Source: Vreelandella olivaria (GTDB taxonomy: Bacteria; Pseudomonadota; Gammaproteobacteria; Pseudomonadales; Halomonadaceae). Taken from it: a stretch of DNA of 64,000 nt. Location: NCBI RefSeq assembly GCF_023507745.1, contig NZ_JALPZO010000172.1, positions 97,054-161,053 of the forward strand, given 5' to 3'. A program made the translations under genes and the position numbers. The notes under the pieces were generated by a model that did not search any database, had not been told where the DNA came from, and worked only from the letters and a program-made list of their open reading frames with translations. Shown piece by piece: positions 53,252 to 62,233 of this stretch (the stretch's first letter is position 1; each line of letters begins with the position of its first letter).

Positions 53252-54193
53252 ATGCAAAAACTAAATCGCACTTTGACCGCTTCACTGTTAGCCATTGGCC
53301 TGCAAGTTGGCGCCAACGCATATGCTGCACAACCTGATCAAGCAATCGCCACCGCACAAACCCCAAGCCTGATTACTACACCAGATGGGGTAGAACTCTA
53401 TTACAAAGACTGGGGGCCAAAAGACGGGCCTGCAGTCACTTTTAGCCATGGTTGGCCGCTGAGTTCAGATAGCTGGGAATCGCAAATGAATTTCCTGGCC
53501 GCGCAGGGATATCGCGTGATCGCTCACGACCGCCGCGGTCACGGACGTTCCAGCCAACCCTGGAACGGCAATGATATGGATCACTATGCTGACGACCTTG
53601 CCACCGTGATCAACACTCTTGACCTGCACGATGTGACGCTCGTCGGCTTCTCAACAGGCGGTGGCGAAGTTGCCCGCTACATTGGCCGTCACGGAACAGA
53701 GCGTGTTGCCAAAGCCATCCTGGTGTCCGCCGTGCCACCGCTAATGCTGCAAACACCCGACAATCCAAGTGGGCTACCCATTGAAGTATTCGATGGTCTC
53801 CGCGAGGCTTCTTTGGACAACCGCTCCCAACTGTATCTGGATATCGCATCAGGGCCATTCTTTGGCTTTAATCGTCCGGGTATGGAACCCAACCAAGGGC
53901 TGATTCAATCCTTCTGGGCACAAGGAATGCAGGGCGGCCATAAAAACACCTATGACTCCATTGCAGCGTTCTCAGCCACTGACTTCCGTGAGGACCTGGC
54001 AGCATTCGATATCCCTACCCTGGTTATCCATGGTGATGATGACCAGATCGTTCCCTTAGAAATCTCGGGGCAATCGTCTGCGGCATTGGTAAAAGACGCA
54101 GAGTTGATTGTGTACGAGGGAGCTCCACACGGTTTGGCTGACACACATAAAGATCGCCTCAACCAGGATCTGCTCAACTTCCTTCAGCACTAA
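53252..54193 (+). CDS. exported alpha/beta hydrolase (chloroperoxidase-type)
   Basis: Start at 53252 (MQKLNRTL); 313 residues. Signal peptide ending at ANAYAAQ, then an alpha/beta hydrolase with [11 protein letters not shown] (oxyanion), nucleophile elbow GFSTGGG (Ser), HGDDDQIVP (Asp) and [10 protein letters not shown] (His). The pattern is that of cofactor-free haloperoxidase/perhydrolase-like enzymes (non-haem chloroperoxidase annotation), usually cytosolic; here exported. Probably co-transcribed with ohr. Confidence 0.91.
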   Translation: MQKLNRTLTASLLAIGLQVGANAYAAQPDQAIATAQTPSLITTPDGVELYYKDWGPKDGPAVTFSHGWPLSSDSWESQMNFLAAQGYRVIAHDRRGHGRSSQPWNGNDMDHYADDLATVINTLDLHDVTLVGFSTGGGEVARYIGRHGTERVAKAILVSAVPPLMLQTPDNPSGLPIEVFDGLREASLDNRSQLYLDIASGPFFGFNRPGMEPNQGLIQSFWAQGMQGGHKNTYDSIAAFSATDFREDLAAFDIPTLVIHGDDDQIVPLEISGQSSAALVKDAELIVYEGAPHGLADTHKDRLNQDLLNFLQH

Positions 54194-54211
54194 TCGCGAA
54201 CCACTTGCCAC

Positions 54212-54232
54212 GCTGCCCCGCAATGGGGCAGC
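54212..54232 (+). terminator. hairpin after the alpha/beta hydrolase gene
   Basis: GCTGCCCC / GGGGCAGC, 8-bp perfect stem with 5-base loop, 18 bases past the stop, followed by TTGCGTAT. Confidence 0.7.
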
Positions 54233-54298
54233 TTGCGTATCCACTATGCGTGTGCTGCGGACGATGGCTATCAAGACAACCTGAGGGTTACAGCATCG

Positions 54299-55399
54299 CT
54301 AACCTGCCTTAACCGAACTCACACCAAAAATATATTCTGGTGGTAGCTTAAAAATGAAGTAAGGATTAATTGGCGCCAACTCACTTACATTGTTAAGACG
54401 CTCATGCTGTTCAGCGGTTAGTACAACATCCAGCGAATCAATATTTTGAGACAACTGCTCCACGCGGCTAGCGCCGATTAGAACCGAGGAAACCCCTGGC
54501 TGATTGCCAGCCCATGACAGTGCCACCTGAGCCATGGAACATCCCAACTCTTGTGCAATCTCGCGTACTACATCCACCACACTAAAGTTGTGTTCAGTGA
54601 ATAGCATGCTACCAAAGGGGTTATCGCCACTGAGCCTACCGCTACTTTGAGCTTGCGTTGTATCACCTGTTGATGCCTTGTCAGGCAAGCCCCCTGCACG
54701 GCCCGCTTCGGCAAGCATATCACGCCCATACTTTCCACTTAGCAGCCCACCACCCAGTGGACTCCAGGGCACAAGCCCCAATCCAAACTCTTTACCGGCA
54801 GGTAAGATATCGAATTCGACACCGCGATCAATCAGCGAGTACTGGTACTGAAGCCCAACCGGCATAGGAAGGCCATGCACTTGGGCTAGTGCGGCAATTT
54901 TGGCGACATACCAACCTGGCGTATTCGAAAATCCATAGTAGAGAATCTTGCCACTACGTTTGGCATCAGCCAGGGTTTGCAGCATCTCTTCGGCGGGTGT
55001 GAGTTGGTCCCATACATGCACCCAATACATGTCAATGTAATCGGTACCCAAGCGCTTAAGTGACCCTTCCAGGCCCAGACGAATATTTTTCGCCCCATTA
55101 CCCCCTGAATGTGGCGCACCCTGCTCACGAGAAAAACCAGCTTTCGTCGCCACCACCAGCTTTTCGCGTAAGCCGTTCTCCGCCATAAAGCGACCCAGCA
55201 TCTCTTCACTTCTGCCGGATGCATAAATATCCGCGGTATCGACGAAGTTACCGCCAGCCTCGATGTAGGCATTAAACACCGTTTTAGAGGCTTTTACGCC
55301 AGTACCCCAGCGTTCAGCACCAAACGTCATAGTGCCCAATGCTAAAGGGCTCACCACAAGCCCTGAATGTCCTAATGTGCGGTAATCGGTCAAATTCAT
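54299..55399 (-). CDS. aldo/keto reductase
   Basis: The ATG at 55399 (MNLTDYRTLG) has AGGAGAG 5 bases upstream; 366 residues. Catalytic residues appear in FVDTADIYASGRSEE, VATKAGF and YWVHVWD; the C-terminal cofactor segment is SSVLIGASRVEQLSQN. The overall type is that of YajO/Tas-like reductases. It is divergent from a LysR gene that probably regulates it. A second AKR of different subtype is at 49744. Confidence 0.93.
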   Translation of the reverse strand: MNLTDYRTLGHSGLVVSPLALGTMTFGAERWGTGVKASKTVFNAYIEAGGNFVDTADIYASGRSEEMLGRFMAENGLREKLVVATKAGFSREQGAPHSGGNGAKNIRLGLEGSLKRLGTDYIDMYWVHVWDQLTPAEEMLQTLADAKRSGKILYYGFSNTPGWYVAKIAALAQVHGLPMPVGLQYQYSLIDRGVEFDILPAGKEFGLGLVPWSPLGGGLLSGKYGRDMLAEAGRAGGLPDKASTGDTTQAQSSGRLSGDNPFGSMLFTEHNFSVVDVVREIAQELGCSMAQVALSWAGNQPGVSSVLIGASRVEQLSQNIDSLDVVLTAEQHERLNNVSELAPINPYFIFKLPPEYIFGVSSVKAG

Positions 55400-55504
55400 G
55401 CTCACTCTCCTGTCGCGGTTTTAATCTTCTAAGCCACTATAAGCGCATCGGTTTATCGCGATTAGCCCTGGAAAACGGCATGAACTTGTGAATAAAATGC
55501 ATTA

Positions 55505-56398
55505 ATGCAACGACGCGAACTCAACGATCTCCTAGCCTTTGCGACAGTGGCGCGCGAGCGTAGCTTTACGCGTGCCGCAGGCTTACTCTCTATGTCACCG
55601 TCAGCCCTTAGCCATGCCATGTGTGGCTTAGAGGAACGGCTTGGTGTCCGCTTACTGGCACGTACCACGCGTAGTGTGGCGCCCACAGAGGCAGGTGAGC
55701 ACTTGCTAAGGTCTCTGACCCCTGCACTATCTGAAATTCAGAATGGGTTAGCCGACCTGGCCGAATGGCGAGAGGCTCCCTCGGGAACGGTACAAATTAC
55801 CACCTTCGCCCACGCGGCACAGATGGTGCTGGAGCCAGTCCTTCCAGCATTCCTGATGGATAACCCGAACGTCAGGGTCGAAATTAATATCGATAATGGG
55901 CTGACCGATATCGTGGCAGCAGGCTTTGATGCAGGCATACGTTTCCGCGAGTCAGTCGATAAAGATATGATCGCGGTCCCCGTTGGCCCCGCAATGCGTA
56001 CAGTTGTTGTGGGGGCGCCCGCCTACTTTGAGCGTTTCCCCAAGCCTCAAACACCCGCCGATCTAGCGCAGCATAACTGCATCGGTTTTCGGCTAACGAC
56101 CTCTGGAGGCTTGTTGCCATGGGAGTTTGAACACAACGGGAGGGAGATCAGGATACGCACAAACGGCTCGCTTGTAGTCAACGAACTCCCCCTGGCAGTC
56201 GCCGCCGTAAGAGAGGGCGCGGTACTCGGGTATTTAATGGAGCATGATGTAGCCGAAGATATTGCTTCTGGACGTCTCATACAGGTACTGGATGAGTGGT
56301 GCCCCTCCTTTCCTGGCTATTACCTCTATCACCCGAGCCGTCGACAAATGCCTGTTGCACTCAGAGCATTAATCGATGCGTTGAGATTCACGCCATAG
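55505..56398 (+). CDS. LysR-family transcriptional regulator
   Basis: A 297-residue LysR protein with HTH (RSFTRAAGLLSMSPSALSHA, then RLGVRLLARTTRSVAPTEAG) and an effector domain. The N-terminal MQRRELNDLLAFATVARERS is of the YafC/DsdC-like subgroup that often controls aldo/keto reductases. It is divergent from such a gene with 105 bp between starts. Confidence 0.93.
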   Translation: MQRRELNDLLAFATVARERSFTRAAGLLSMSPSALSHAMCGLEERLGVRLLARTTRSVAPTEAGEHLLRSLTPALSEIQNGLADLAEWREAPSGTVQITTFAHAAQMVLEPVLPAFLMDNPNVRVEINIDNGLTDIVAAGFDAGIRFRESVDKDMIAVPVGPAMRTVVVGAPAYFERFPKPQTPADLAQHNCIGFRLTTSGGLLPWEFEHNGREIRIRTNGSLVVNELPLAVAAVREGAVLGYLMEHDVAEDIASGRLIQVLDEWCPSFPGYYLYHPSRRQMPVALRALIDALRFTP

Positions 56399-56506
56399 AT
56401 GTCATAGCACCTGCCATTCCTCTATTAGCATAAGCCACCTATTCCTCCATGAAAGCTCATGAGCTATAATGTATCATTTATAGTTACATGAATATCTGGG
56501 GGACAT

Positions 56507-57208
56507 ATGAAACGCGAAGCACTTGAAGCTCTTTTTGATCAACAAGCCGCCACTTACGATCAGCAGTGGAACAAACTGGCACCGGTCAGAGACGGGCTGC
56601 ACCTGCTTATTGGCGCGGTGTTCTCCGCGCTTTCCGATGATGCACGCGTACTCTGCATCGGAGCGGGAACCGGCGCAGAGATCATCTACCTTTCCCAGCG
56701 CTTTGCCGGGCACCACTTCACTATTGTGGAGCCATCCGCCGCCATGCTGGATGTGTGCCGCCGCCAAGCTGAAGGGCATGGGATCGCATCCCGCTGCGAG
56801 TTCCATCATGGCTACCTCGATTCCTTGGCACCCTCGGCACCTTTTGATGCAGCGACCTCGCTTATGGTCTCCCAGTTCATACTGGAGCCGAAAGATCGCT
56901 CGGCGTTTTTCCGCTCCATCGCCCAGCGGCTACAACCGGGCGGGTATCTGGCTAGCGCCGACCTGGCCTCAGACATGGAGTCTCTTGCCTATCACAACCA
57001 GTTGGATATATGGACGAGGATGTTAAGTACAGGAGAAGTACCATCTGATATGGTAGAGCGGTTTCGGACCATGTATGGTCGCGATGTTGCGGTAACACCA
57101 CCCGAACGCGTCAGTGAAATCATCGCATCGGGTGGGTTTAATACGCCAGTGCTCATTTATCAGGCTGGGCTGATTCACGCTTGGTATGCCACTCGTGCAC
57201 AGGCTTAA
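56507..57208 (+). CDS. class I SAM-dependent methyltransferase
   Basis: A 233-residue protein with SAM motif I (VLCIGAGTGAEIIYLS), a following acidic strand end (FTIVEPSAAML) and motif LQPGGYLASADLAS. Substrate not readable; GGGGGA precedes the ATG. It is convergent with an Rrf2-type gene, 28 bp apart, and may be controlled by or be unrelated to it. Confidence 0.9.
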   Translation: MKREALEALFDQQAATYDQQWNKLAPVRDGLHLLIGAVFSALSDDARVLCIGAGTGAEIIYLSQRFAGHHFTIVEPSAAMLDVCRRQAEGHGIASRCEFHHGYLDSLAPSAPFDAATSLMVSQFILEPKDRSAFFRSIAQRLQPGGYLASADLASDMESLAYHNQLDIWTRMLSTGEVPSDMVERFRTMYGRDVAVTPPERVSEIIASGGFNTPVLIYQAGLIHAWYATRAQA

Positions 57209-57236
57209 GCAGAAGTATGTAAGTCGGCTGACGTAG

Positions 57237-57677
57237 TCAGCAGCCTTTACTTTTCGTGATATCATCGAACTGCTCAGCCAGTTCCGCTAACGTCACCGCC
57301 CCCAGGCGTGCAACCAGCAGTGCTTCGGCTTCACGCATAGCCTCAAAAAGTGCTTTGTTCACCACCTGTTCAACCGCGCAATCTGGGTTCTCGCGGTCCA
57401 TTCCAATAGCAAAAATGCGCGGCCCTCCCACCGCATTGTGGATATCCAGCAACGTCACGCTTTGCAAGTCACACGCGATACGCCAGCCACCGTTATGCCC
57501 CTTCTCAGAGGTTACATAACCGGCTTTACGTAACCCCGCCATGGTTCGGCGCACCACAGCTGCATTGGTACCTAGCATCAGCCCAATCTGTTCCGAGGTA
57601 ATCAATTCAGGCTCACGCGCCATATGTAGTAACACATGCAACATACGGGAAAGGCGGCTATCGGTTCTCACGGTCAT
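57237..57677 (-). CDS. Rrf2-family transcriptional regulator
   Basis: A 146-residue Rrf2 protein: winged HTH (ITSEQIGLMLGTNAAVVRRTMAGLRKAG from about residue 26, shown in part) and dimer helix. Only one Cys (NPDCAVE) is present in the region where cluster-binding members such as IscR and NsrR have three, so an Fe-S cluster is unlikely; it is closer to the YwnA/CymR-like group. The second Cys is the last residue. Confidence 0.9.
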   Translation of the reverse strand: MTVRTDSRLSRMLHVLLHMAREPELITSEQIGLMLGTNAAVVRRTMAGLRKAGYVTSEKGHNGGWRIACDLQSVTLLDIHNAVGGPRIFAIGMDRENPDCAVEQVVNKALFEAMREAEALLVARLGAVTLAELAEQFDDITKSKGC

Positions 57678-57812
57678 TCATTCCACAGCAATGGTTTCAA
57701 AACAGCATTATGGAGCCACTGTACCACGCCTGACTCCCTACTCCGCTCTGTGTAAATGCAGCAAGCCAGTTCAGAAGCCATACGGTATACTTGATGAGCA
57801 ACTGACTAACAG

Positions 57813-57873
57813 CATGAAGGGCAACCTAAGCATGTTAGGCCGCCCTTCATGACTGGCTATATCACAACCAGTC
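57813..57873 (-). terminator. tandem inverted repeats downstream of the small secreted-peptide gene
   Basis: Two hairpins: CATGAAGGGC / GCCCTTCATG with an inner CCTAA / TTAGG (57813-57851), and GACTGG / CCAGTC (57851-57873). They lie just past the stop of the peptide gene on the minus strand and probably terminate it. Confidence 0.6.
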
Positions 57874-57881
57874 AGTTTCGT

Positions 57882-58058
57882 TTAAGGGTTTCTGTCAATA
57901 AGATCGCTAGGTGAAAAACTCCGCGTCTCACTACTTGTGCTTGTAGAGGTCGATTCAGGATAAGCAATCTCATTATCCTTATCAGAGCCTCTTTCAGCGA
58001 GGGCTACACCCGAAATAAGCATTAATGTCATCATTAAGGCGATATTTAACATTTTCAT
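57882..58058 (-). CDS. 58-residue secreted peptide
   Basis: An ATG at 58058 with a perfect AAGGAG 6 bases upstream opens a 58-residue frame. It starts MKMLNIALMMTLMLISGVAL and is cleavable after ALA; the mature part (ERGSDKDNEIAYPESTSTST...) is acidic, Ser/Thr-rich, with no Cys. No family recognised. Signal peptide, ribosome site and following hairpins all support a real gene of the periplasm or surface. It is 178 bp from the Rrf2 start. Confidence 0.75.
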   Translation of the reverse strand: MKMLNIALMMTLMLISGVALAERGSDKDNEIAYPESTSTSTSSETRSFSPSDLIDRNP

Positions 58059-58442
58059 GATTCACTCCTTGTGAACAGATCGTTAATTAGCTCTTGCGGC
58101 TGAATATGGTAAGAAGCTAACTTGCTCGCCTTACCATCCATTCATGTATGTATGATAAGTTCAAACAGACCGGTAGCGAATGCATAGAACTCTCCTTTTC
58201 TTGCCTAATCCACTTTTAAAGCCTTATTTAGCATATATCCCCCCCTCCCCAGAAAGTGGTAGAAGGCGTAATAAAGCGTTGCATAATTAGAGTGCCTGAC
58301 CCTATACGAGGCCAGGTAATTTCTCAGAGGCATTATTGGGGCGTGCGATTTCAGCCAAAGCGCGTCAAGATGCGAGATTGCTGATGCCAGCATCTATACC
58401 CAACGCTGAAAGCTTGCCTAATCGCTACGTAAGGAGAATGTA
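58059..58442. other. 384-bp gap without a supported gene
   Basis: A 62-codon minus-strand frame (58205-58393) lacks a ribosome site and family resemblance. The gap must carry promoters for the small peptide gene and the DUF1330 gene. Confidence 0.5.
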
Positions 58443-58739
58443 ATGCCCGCTTATATCGTACTGACCCGCGAACACACCCACGATACCCAGGAAATGGAGC
58501 GCTACAGCGAGAAGGCGAAAGCCGCCCGTGCAGGCCACGACCCGCAACCACTCGCTTTTTATGGAGATTTTGAAGTGCTCGAAGGCAGCTCTATGGAAGG
58601 GGCTGTGATTCTGCGTTTCCCCGATATGGTGGCTGCCCGCGCCTGGTACCAAAGCCCCGCCTATCAGGAGGCCCGCAAGCACCGTTTTCTGGGTGCTGAT
58701 TATCGGGTGTTTATCGTCGATGGAATCGAGCAGCTTTAG
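58443..58739 (+). CDS. DUF1330-domain protein
   Basis: A 98-residue ferredoxin-like-fold protein of the DUF1330 family: AYIVLTREHTHDTQEMERYS, EVLEGSSMEGAVILRFPDM and WYQSPAYQEARKHR are the family blocks. AAGGAG precedes the ATG. Function unknown; cytosolic, probably a dimeric alpha-beta barrel. Monocistronic. Confidence 0.93.
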   Translation: MPAYIVLTREHTHDTQEMERYSEKAKAARAGHDPQPLAFYGDFEVLEGSSMEGAVILRFPDMVAARAWYQSPAYQEARKHRFLGADYRVFIVDGIEQL

Positions 58740-58862
58740 GCGCCACCTCTGCGTATGCTTGACTATCTGCATAAGAGGGCAGGCCCAACCAAGTGGATGC
58801 ACAGATCATCATACGTGCTTGTTACACCAAGATCGTCTGACTCTCTACGCAACCCTTCCTGC

Positions 58863-59393
58863 TCAATGCACGTTAGCGGCACTAGCGGCCGCTGACGGCA
58901 TGCTGGATAGTCCAGCTGGCATATCGAACTTGCGCTGTAATAAGTCAGCACTCGCAACCAAAATGCGATAATCAGGATGGGTCCGCGCCTCCGGGCAGAG
59001 CTGTTCAAGTGCTATGACCGCACGCCCCAAATGTCGTACGCACTGCAAGCGCAGTTCCTGCGGCACGTTACGCTGTTCAGCGACCTCAATCAGGCGCTCC
59101 AATGCAGAGCGTGCGTAGCGGTGCATCATCTGCCTGTTACCGATGTCACTATATAGAGTGGCAAGGTTAAACGCAGCGATGTTGTAGGTCATTGGTGCAT
59201 AGTGACAAGCAGCTTGTTCAGACTGAACCTTATCAAACATGGTGCTGGCTTCAGTTAGCGCCCTCTCGTAGTAGCGCTGTGCATCATGTAGCTGGCCGCG
59301 CTCAAGCGAATCGTTACCTGCTTGCGTAAACCACGCCCACTGGCTGTCGATACCACCTCCTGGCTCCGCGTTTTGAATTGTCTTACTCATCAT
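58863..59393 (-). CDS. helical TPR-like protein of unknown function
   Basis: From the ATG at 59393 the protein has 176 residues. It is helical with one or two TPR-like units (GNDSLERGQLHDAQRYYERA; NLATLYSDIGNRQMMHRYAR) and an Ala/Ser-rich end. No enzyme motif or signal peptide. Probably a cytosolic adaptor; ribosome site weak (GTGGGG). Confidence 0.72.
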   Translation of the reverse strand: MMSKTIQNAEPGGGIDSQWAWFTQAGNDSLERGQLHDAQRYYERALTEASTMFDKVQSEQAACHYAPMTYNIAAFNLATLYSDIGNRQMMHRYARSALERLIEVAEQRNVPQELRLQCVRHLGRAVIALEQLCPEARTHPDYRILVASADLLQRKFDMPAGLSSMPSAAASAANVH

Positions 59394-59615
59394 AAGCCCC
59401 ACTAGATTTGAAGATTAGATAGGAGCTTTCGGAATTGGTGCACTAGTGCCAACCAAAAGATCCCTTTGACTTAAAAACTTAGCATTGGCTAAACTTTTAA
59501 GCAAAGGGTAATTCACCCTTTGGTAAAAGACCCCGACAGCAATGACGAAAGCGGCCCCTCACCCTCAGTTGGCTAAGCTGAGCTACCACCGCTAATACGA
59601 ACCAAGGAGACTCAC

Positions 59616-60206
59616 ATGGCTTTTTCACTTCCCGAGCTGCCCTACGACCGCAGCGCCCTGGCACCGTATATGTCGCGCGAAACACTCGATTACCATTACG
59701 GCAAGCACCACAGCACCTATGTGACCAAAGCTAACGACGCGATCATGAACACCACCGATGCATCGCTCGGCAACGTCGACCTCCCCGAGCTCATCACCCG
59801 CGAGCGTGAGGGGTTTCTCTTCAACCAAGCCGCACAAATCTGGAACCACACTTTCTTCTGGCACTGCCTGACGCCCGGCGGCTCCGCCCCCACCGGCGAG
59901 CTGACTCGAGAGCTGGACCGGCATTTTGGTTCACTTGAGGCGTTCAAGCAGCAGTTCTCGGATGCCGCACAGAAGGTCTTCGGCGCAGGATGGACCTGGC
60001 TAGTCGTCGACGGTGACAAACTCAAGATCGTCAATACACCCAACGCCGAGAATCCGCTACTCAACGGCCAGACACCGTTGCTGACCGTGGACATGTGGGA
60101 ACACGCTTATTACATCGACCACCGTAATGCGAAGCCAGACTTCCTCGAAAGCTTCTGGGCCCTAGCGGATTTCGATGCGGCGGCACGTCGACTGGATCAC
60201 GGATAG
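59616..60206 (+). CDS. sodB: superoxide dismutase [Fe] (SodB type)
   Basis: A 196-residue Fe/Mn-type SOD with all metal ligands: H27-like in YHYGKHHSTYVT, H in IWNHTFFWHCL, and D/H of VDMWEHAYYIDHRN. The Gln-containing FGAGWTWLV block is typical of the Fe form (iron-type). Cytosolic, converts superoxide to peroxide. AAGGAG precedes the ATG, terminator follows. Confidence 0.96.
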   Translation: MAFSLPELPYDRSALAPYMSRETLDYHYGKHHSTYVTKANDAIMNTTDASLGNVDLPELITREREGFLFNQAAQIWNHTFFWHCLTPGGSAPTGELTRELDRHFGSLEAFKQQFSDAAQKVFGAGWTWLVVDGDKLKIVNTPNAENPLLNGQTPLLTVDMWEHAYYIDHRNAKPDFLESFWALADFDAAARRLDHG

Positions 60207-60224
60207 CGTAAGGTCAGGACAGAC

Positions 60225-60252
60225 GGTCACGGGGTCGAAGATACCCGTGACC
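60225..60252 (+). terminator. terminator after sodB
   Basis: GGTCACGGG / CCCGTGACC, 9-bp stem with 10-base loop, 18 bases after the stop. Confidence 0.75.
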
Positions 60253-60614
60253 TTCACAGATATGCCTAGATCAGCCAGATATGCATACTTCTCTATGGGG
60301 CAGGATTCCTAGAATGGGGTTGCTCGGCACATGTTCTATTCGGCTCAAGGGCTATTTTCCAAAGTGATTATGATTGGCAGAGCAGTTTATGACGCTTGAT
60401 AACACGAAAAAGCCCGAGTAGCCTTGCGCTTCTTCTTCCGGTTAAGCTATCAACGCCGTTAGGCCAGCTACTGAAGAACACATTCATGGAATCAAAAAAG
60501 TCAGACCACTAAGCCGCAGCAACTTTGCTTTCTCGTTGTTGCGGCAGCCTGCTTAAACCACTTCCTTAAAGGTAGGCCGCCGCCAAATCATCTTATTTGC
60601 GCGGAGGTTTTATC
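60253..60614. other. 362-bp gap ahead of the exporter gene
   Basis: No gene seen. AAAAAGCCCGAGTAGCCTT and GTTGCGGCAGCC are short non-coding stretches; no known attenuator of phenicol genes was recognised. Confidence 0.5.
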
Positions 60615-61814
60615 GTGCCTATTAAAAATCCTCGGCTGTGGACTTACAGCCTGCCGGTAGCGTTGGTGCTGCTGGCTCCCTTTAATATTCTAGCGTCGCT
60701 CGGTATGGATATTTATCTGCCGATAGTGCCTGCTATGCCGAAAATTCTCGGAACAACACCCGAGGTAGTGCAGTTAACGCTTACCCTCTACATGATTATG
60801 CTAGGTGTAGGTCAGATTATCTTCGGTCCGCTTTCAGACCGCTTTGGTCGGCGCCCAATTCTGATTAGCGGGGTATTCGTATTCGCTGCAACTTCATTGG
60901 CACTCGCGGCTACCACGTCAGCTTGGCTTTTCGTTTTACTACGACTAGTACAAGCTGCTGGGGCGGCCGCGATGCTGGTGGCCGTTTTCGCAACGGTGCG
61001 CGACGTTTATGCGGATACTCCCGAGAGTACGGTGATCTATAGCCTAATGAACGCGATGTTGGCTTTCGTTCCCGCGCTAGGCCCCATTGCAGGAGCCTTA
61101 ATTGCGCGTTATTTCGGCTGGGAAGCCATATTTCTTGCTCTCTGTATCTCAGCACTCATAGCACTTCCCCTCGTATTACCGAAATGGCATGAGACCAGGA
61201 GAACCAGAACACAATCTAGTGGCGCAAGTTTTAGCATCGTACTCCAGAGTCCTTACTTTTGGACCTATACGCTGGCTTTCGGCACCGCAATGGGCTCGTT
61301 CTTTGTGTTCTTTTCTACCGCCCCACGGGTACTCATCGAAGGGGCAGGCTTCTCTGAACTGGGTTTCAGCTATGCCTTCTCGACAGTAGCACTCGCAATG
61401 ATCGGTACAACACGCTTCGCCAAGCGCTTCGTAGCTCGCTGGGGAATCCCCGGCTGCGTGGCTCGTGGCATGCTAATACTACTTTTCAGTGCGAACTTGC
61501 TTGGATTGGGCCAGATCTTCCTAACTCCCAGCTTTTGGTCTTTCGTGTTACCCATGTGGCTGGTTGCGGTCGGTATCGTGTTCACAACATCGGTGACAGC
61601 CAATGGTGCGCTTCATGAATTCAGCGAGATGGCCGGTACTGCCGTCGCCCTGCACTTCTGCGTTCAGAGTGTGATCGTCGGTGTGATAGGCACGGGTGCA
61701 GTGATAGCGCTAAATGGTAGTACTGCATGGCCACTTATCGCCTATACAGGCGGCATGGCAGCGATTACGTTGGCTGCGCTTATCGGCTTAACGCGGTATA
61801 AGCGACAGAGGTAG
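60615..61814 (+). CDS. CmlA/FloR-family phenicol exporter (MFS)
   Basis: A GTG at 60615 with GGAGG 7 bases upstream is the start (399 residues). The protein aligns along its length with FloR and CmlA: NILASLGMDIYLPIVPAMP, LYMIMLGVGQIIFGPLSDR, LVAVFATVRDVYADTPES, AMGSFFVFFSTAPRVLI and FAKRFVARWGIPGCVARGM. Twelve membrane segments with the MFS loop motif (GPLSDRFGRRP). Family members export chloramphenicol and, in the FloR group, florfenicol. Identity looks higher to FloR than CmlA, but resistance by this copy is not shown. No CmlA-type leader peptide or integron site is seen. Confidence 0.88.
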   Translation: MPIKNPRLWTYSLPVALVLLAPFNILASLGMDIYLPIVPAMPKILGTTPEVVQLTLTLYMIMLGVGQIIFGPLSDRFGRRPILISGVFVFAATSLALAATTSAWLFVLLRLVQAAGAAAMLVAVFATVRDVYADTPESTVIYSLMNAMLAFVPALGPIAGALIARYFGWEAIFLALCISALIALPLVLPKWHETRRTRTQSSGASFSIVLQSPYFWTYTLAFGTAMGSFFVFFSTAPRVLIEGAGFSELGFSYAFSTVALAMIGTTRFAKRFVARWGIPGCVARGMLILLFSANLLGLGQIFLTPSFWSFVLPMWLVAVGIVFTTSVTANGALHEFSEMAGTAVALHFCVQSVIVGVIGTGAVIALNGSTAWPLIAYTGGMAAITLAALIGLTRYKRQR

Positions 61815-61829
61815 TTAGTTCGTTCTTTT

Positions 61830-62164
61830 TCAGTGGCGATCAAGCCTTAAATGGCAAAGATCGCCACTATAAGGTGCCTCCTCTGTTCGCCCAAGTAACA
61901 CCGAATACCGAGTACTGCGCCCACCACCGGGTAGCTTGTAGAGGCAGCCTTTTTCCAGCAGCTCTGCCAAATCCCACGTTGCGGTGGCTTTACTCACTTT
62001 AGCCAACGATTGGTACTTACGAGCATTGATACCCTGCTCAAATTCCTCCCCTGCCGTATCCAATAAGCGGTTCAGTACCTTGATCTGACGCTCGTTCATC
62101 ATGACATGCTTGGCGGACAGGCTGCTGAGGTTATTCCACAAGCAACCCTGCTGGCCCTTTGATG
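61830..62164 (-). pseudogene. C-terminal remnant of a Fic-family gene
   Basis: From an upstream TGA the frame encodes roughly 110 residues: ERQIKVLNRLLDTAGEEFEQ, then GINARKYQSLAKVSKATATW and DLAELLEKGCLYKLPGGGRS. This is the winged-helix C-terminus of DUF4172-type Fic proteins. The HPFxxGNGR Fic core is absent here and on either side, so this is a remnant or, less likely, a free-standing wHTH gene. Confidence 0.75.
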
Positions 62165-62233
62165 ATCAGCGACCATGCTCGGCACATTTGTTAAGCTGGG
62201 CATGGTGGCTTGGTCGGGGCGTCAGGTATCGAT

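Noticed and set aside
58205..58393. 62-codon minus-strand frame
   Set aside because: No ribosome site and no family resemblance.
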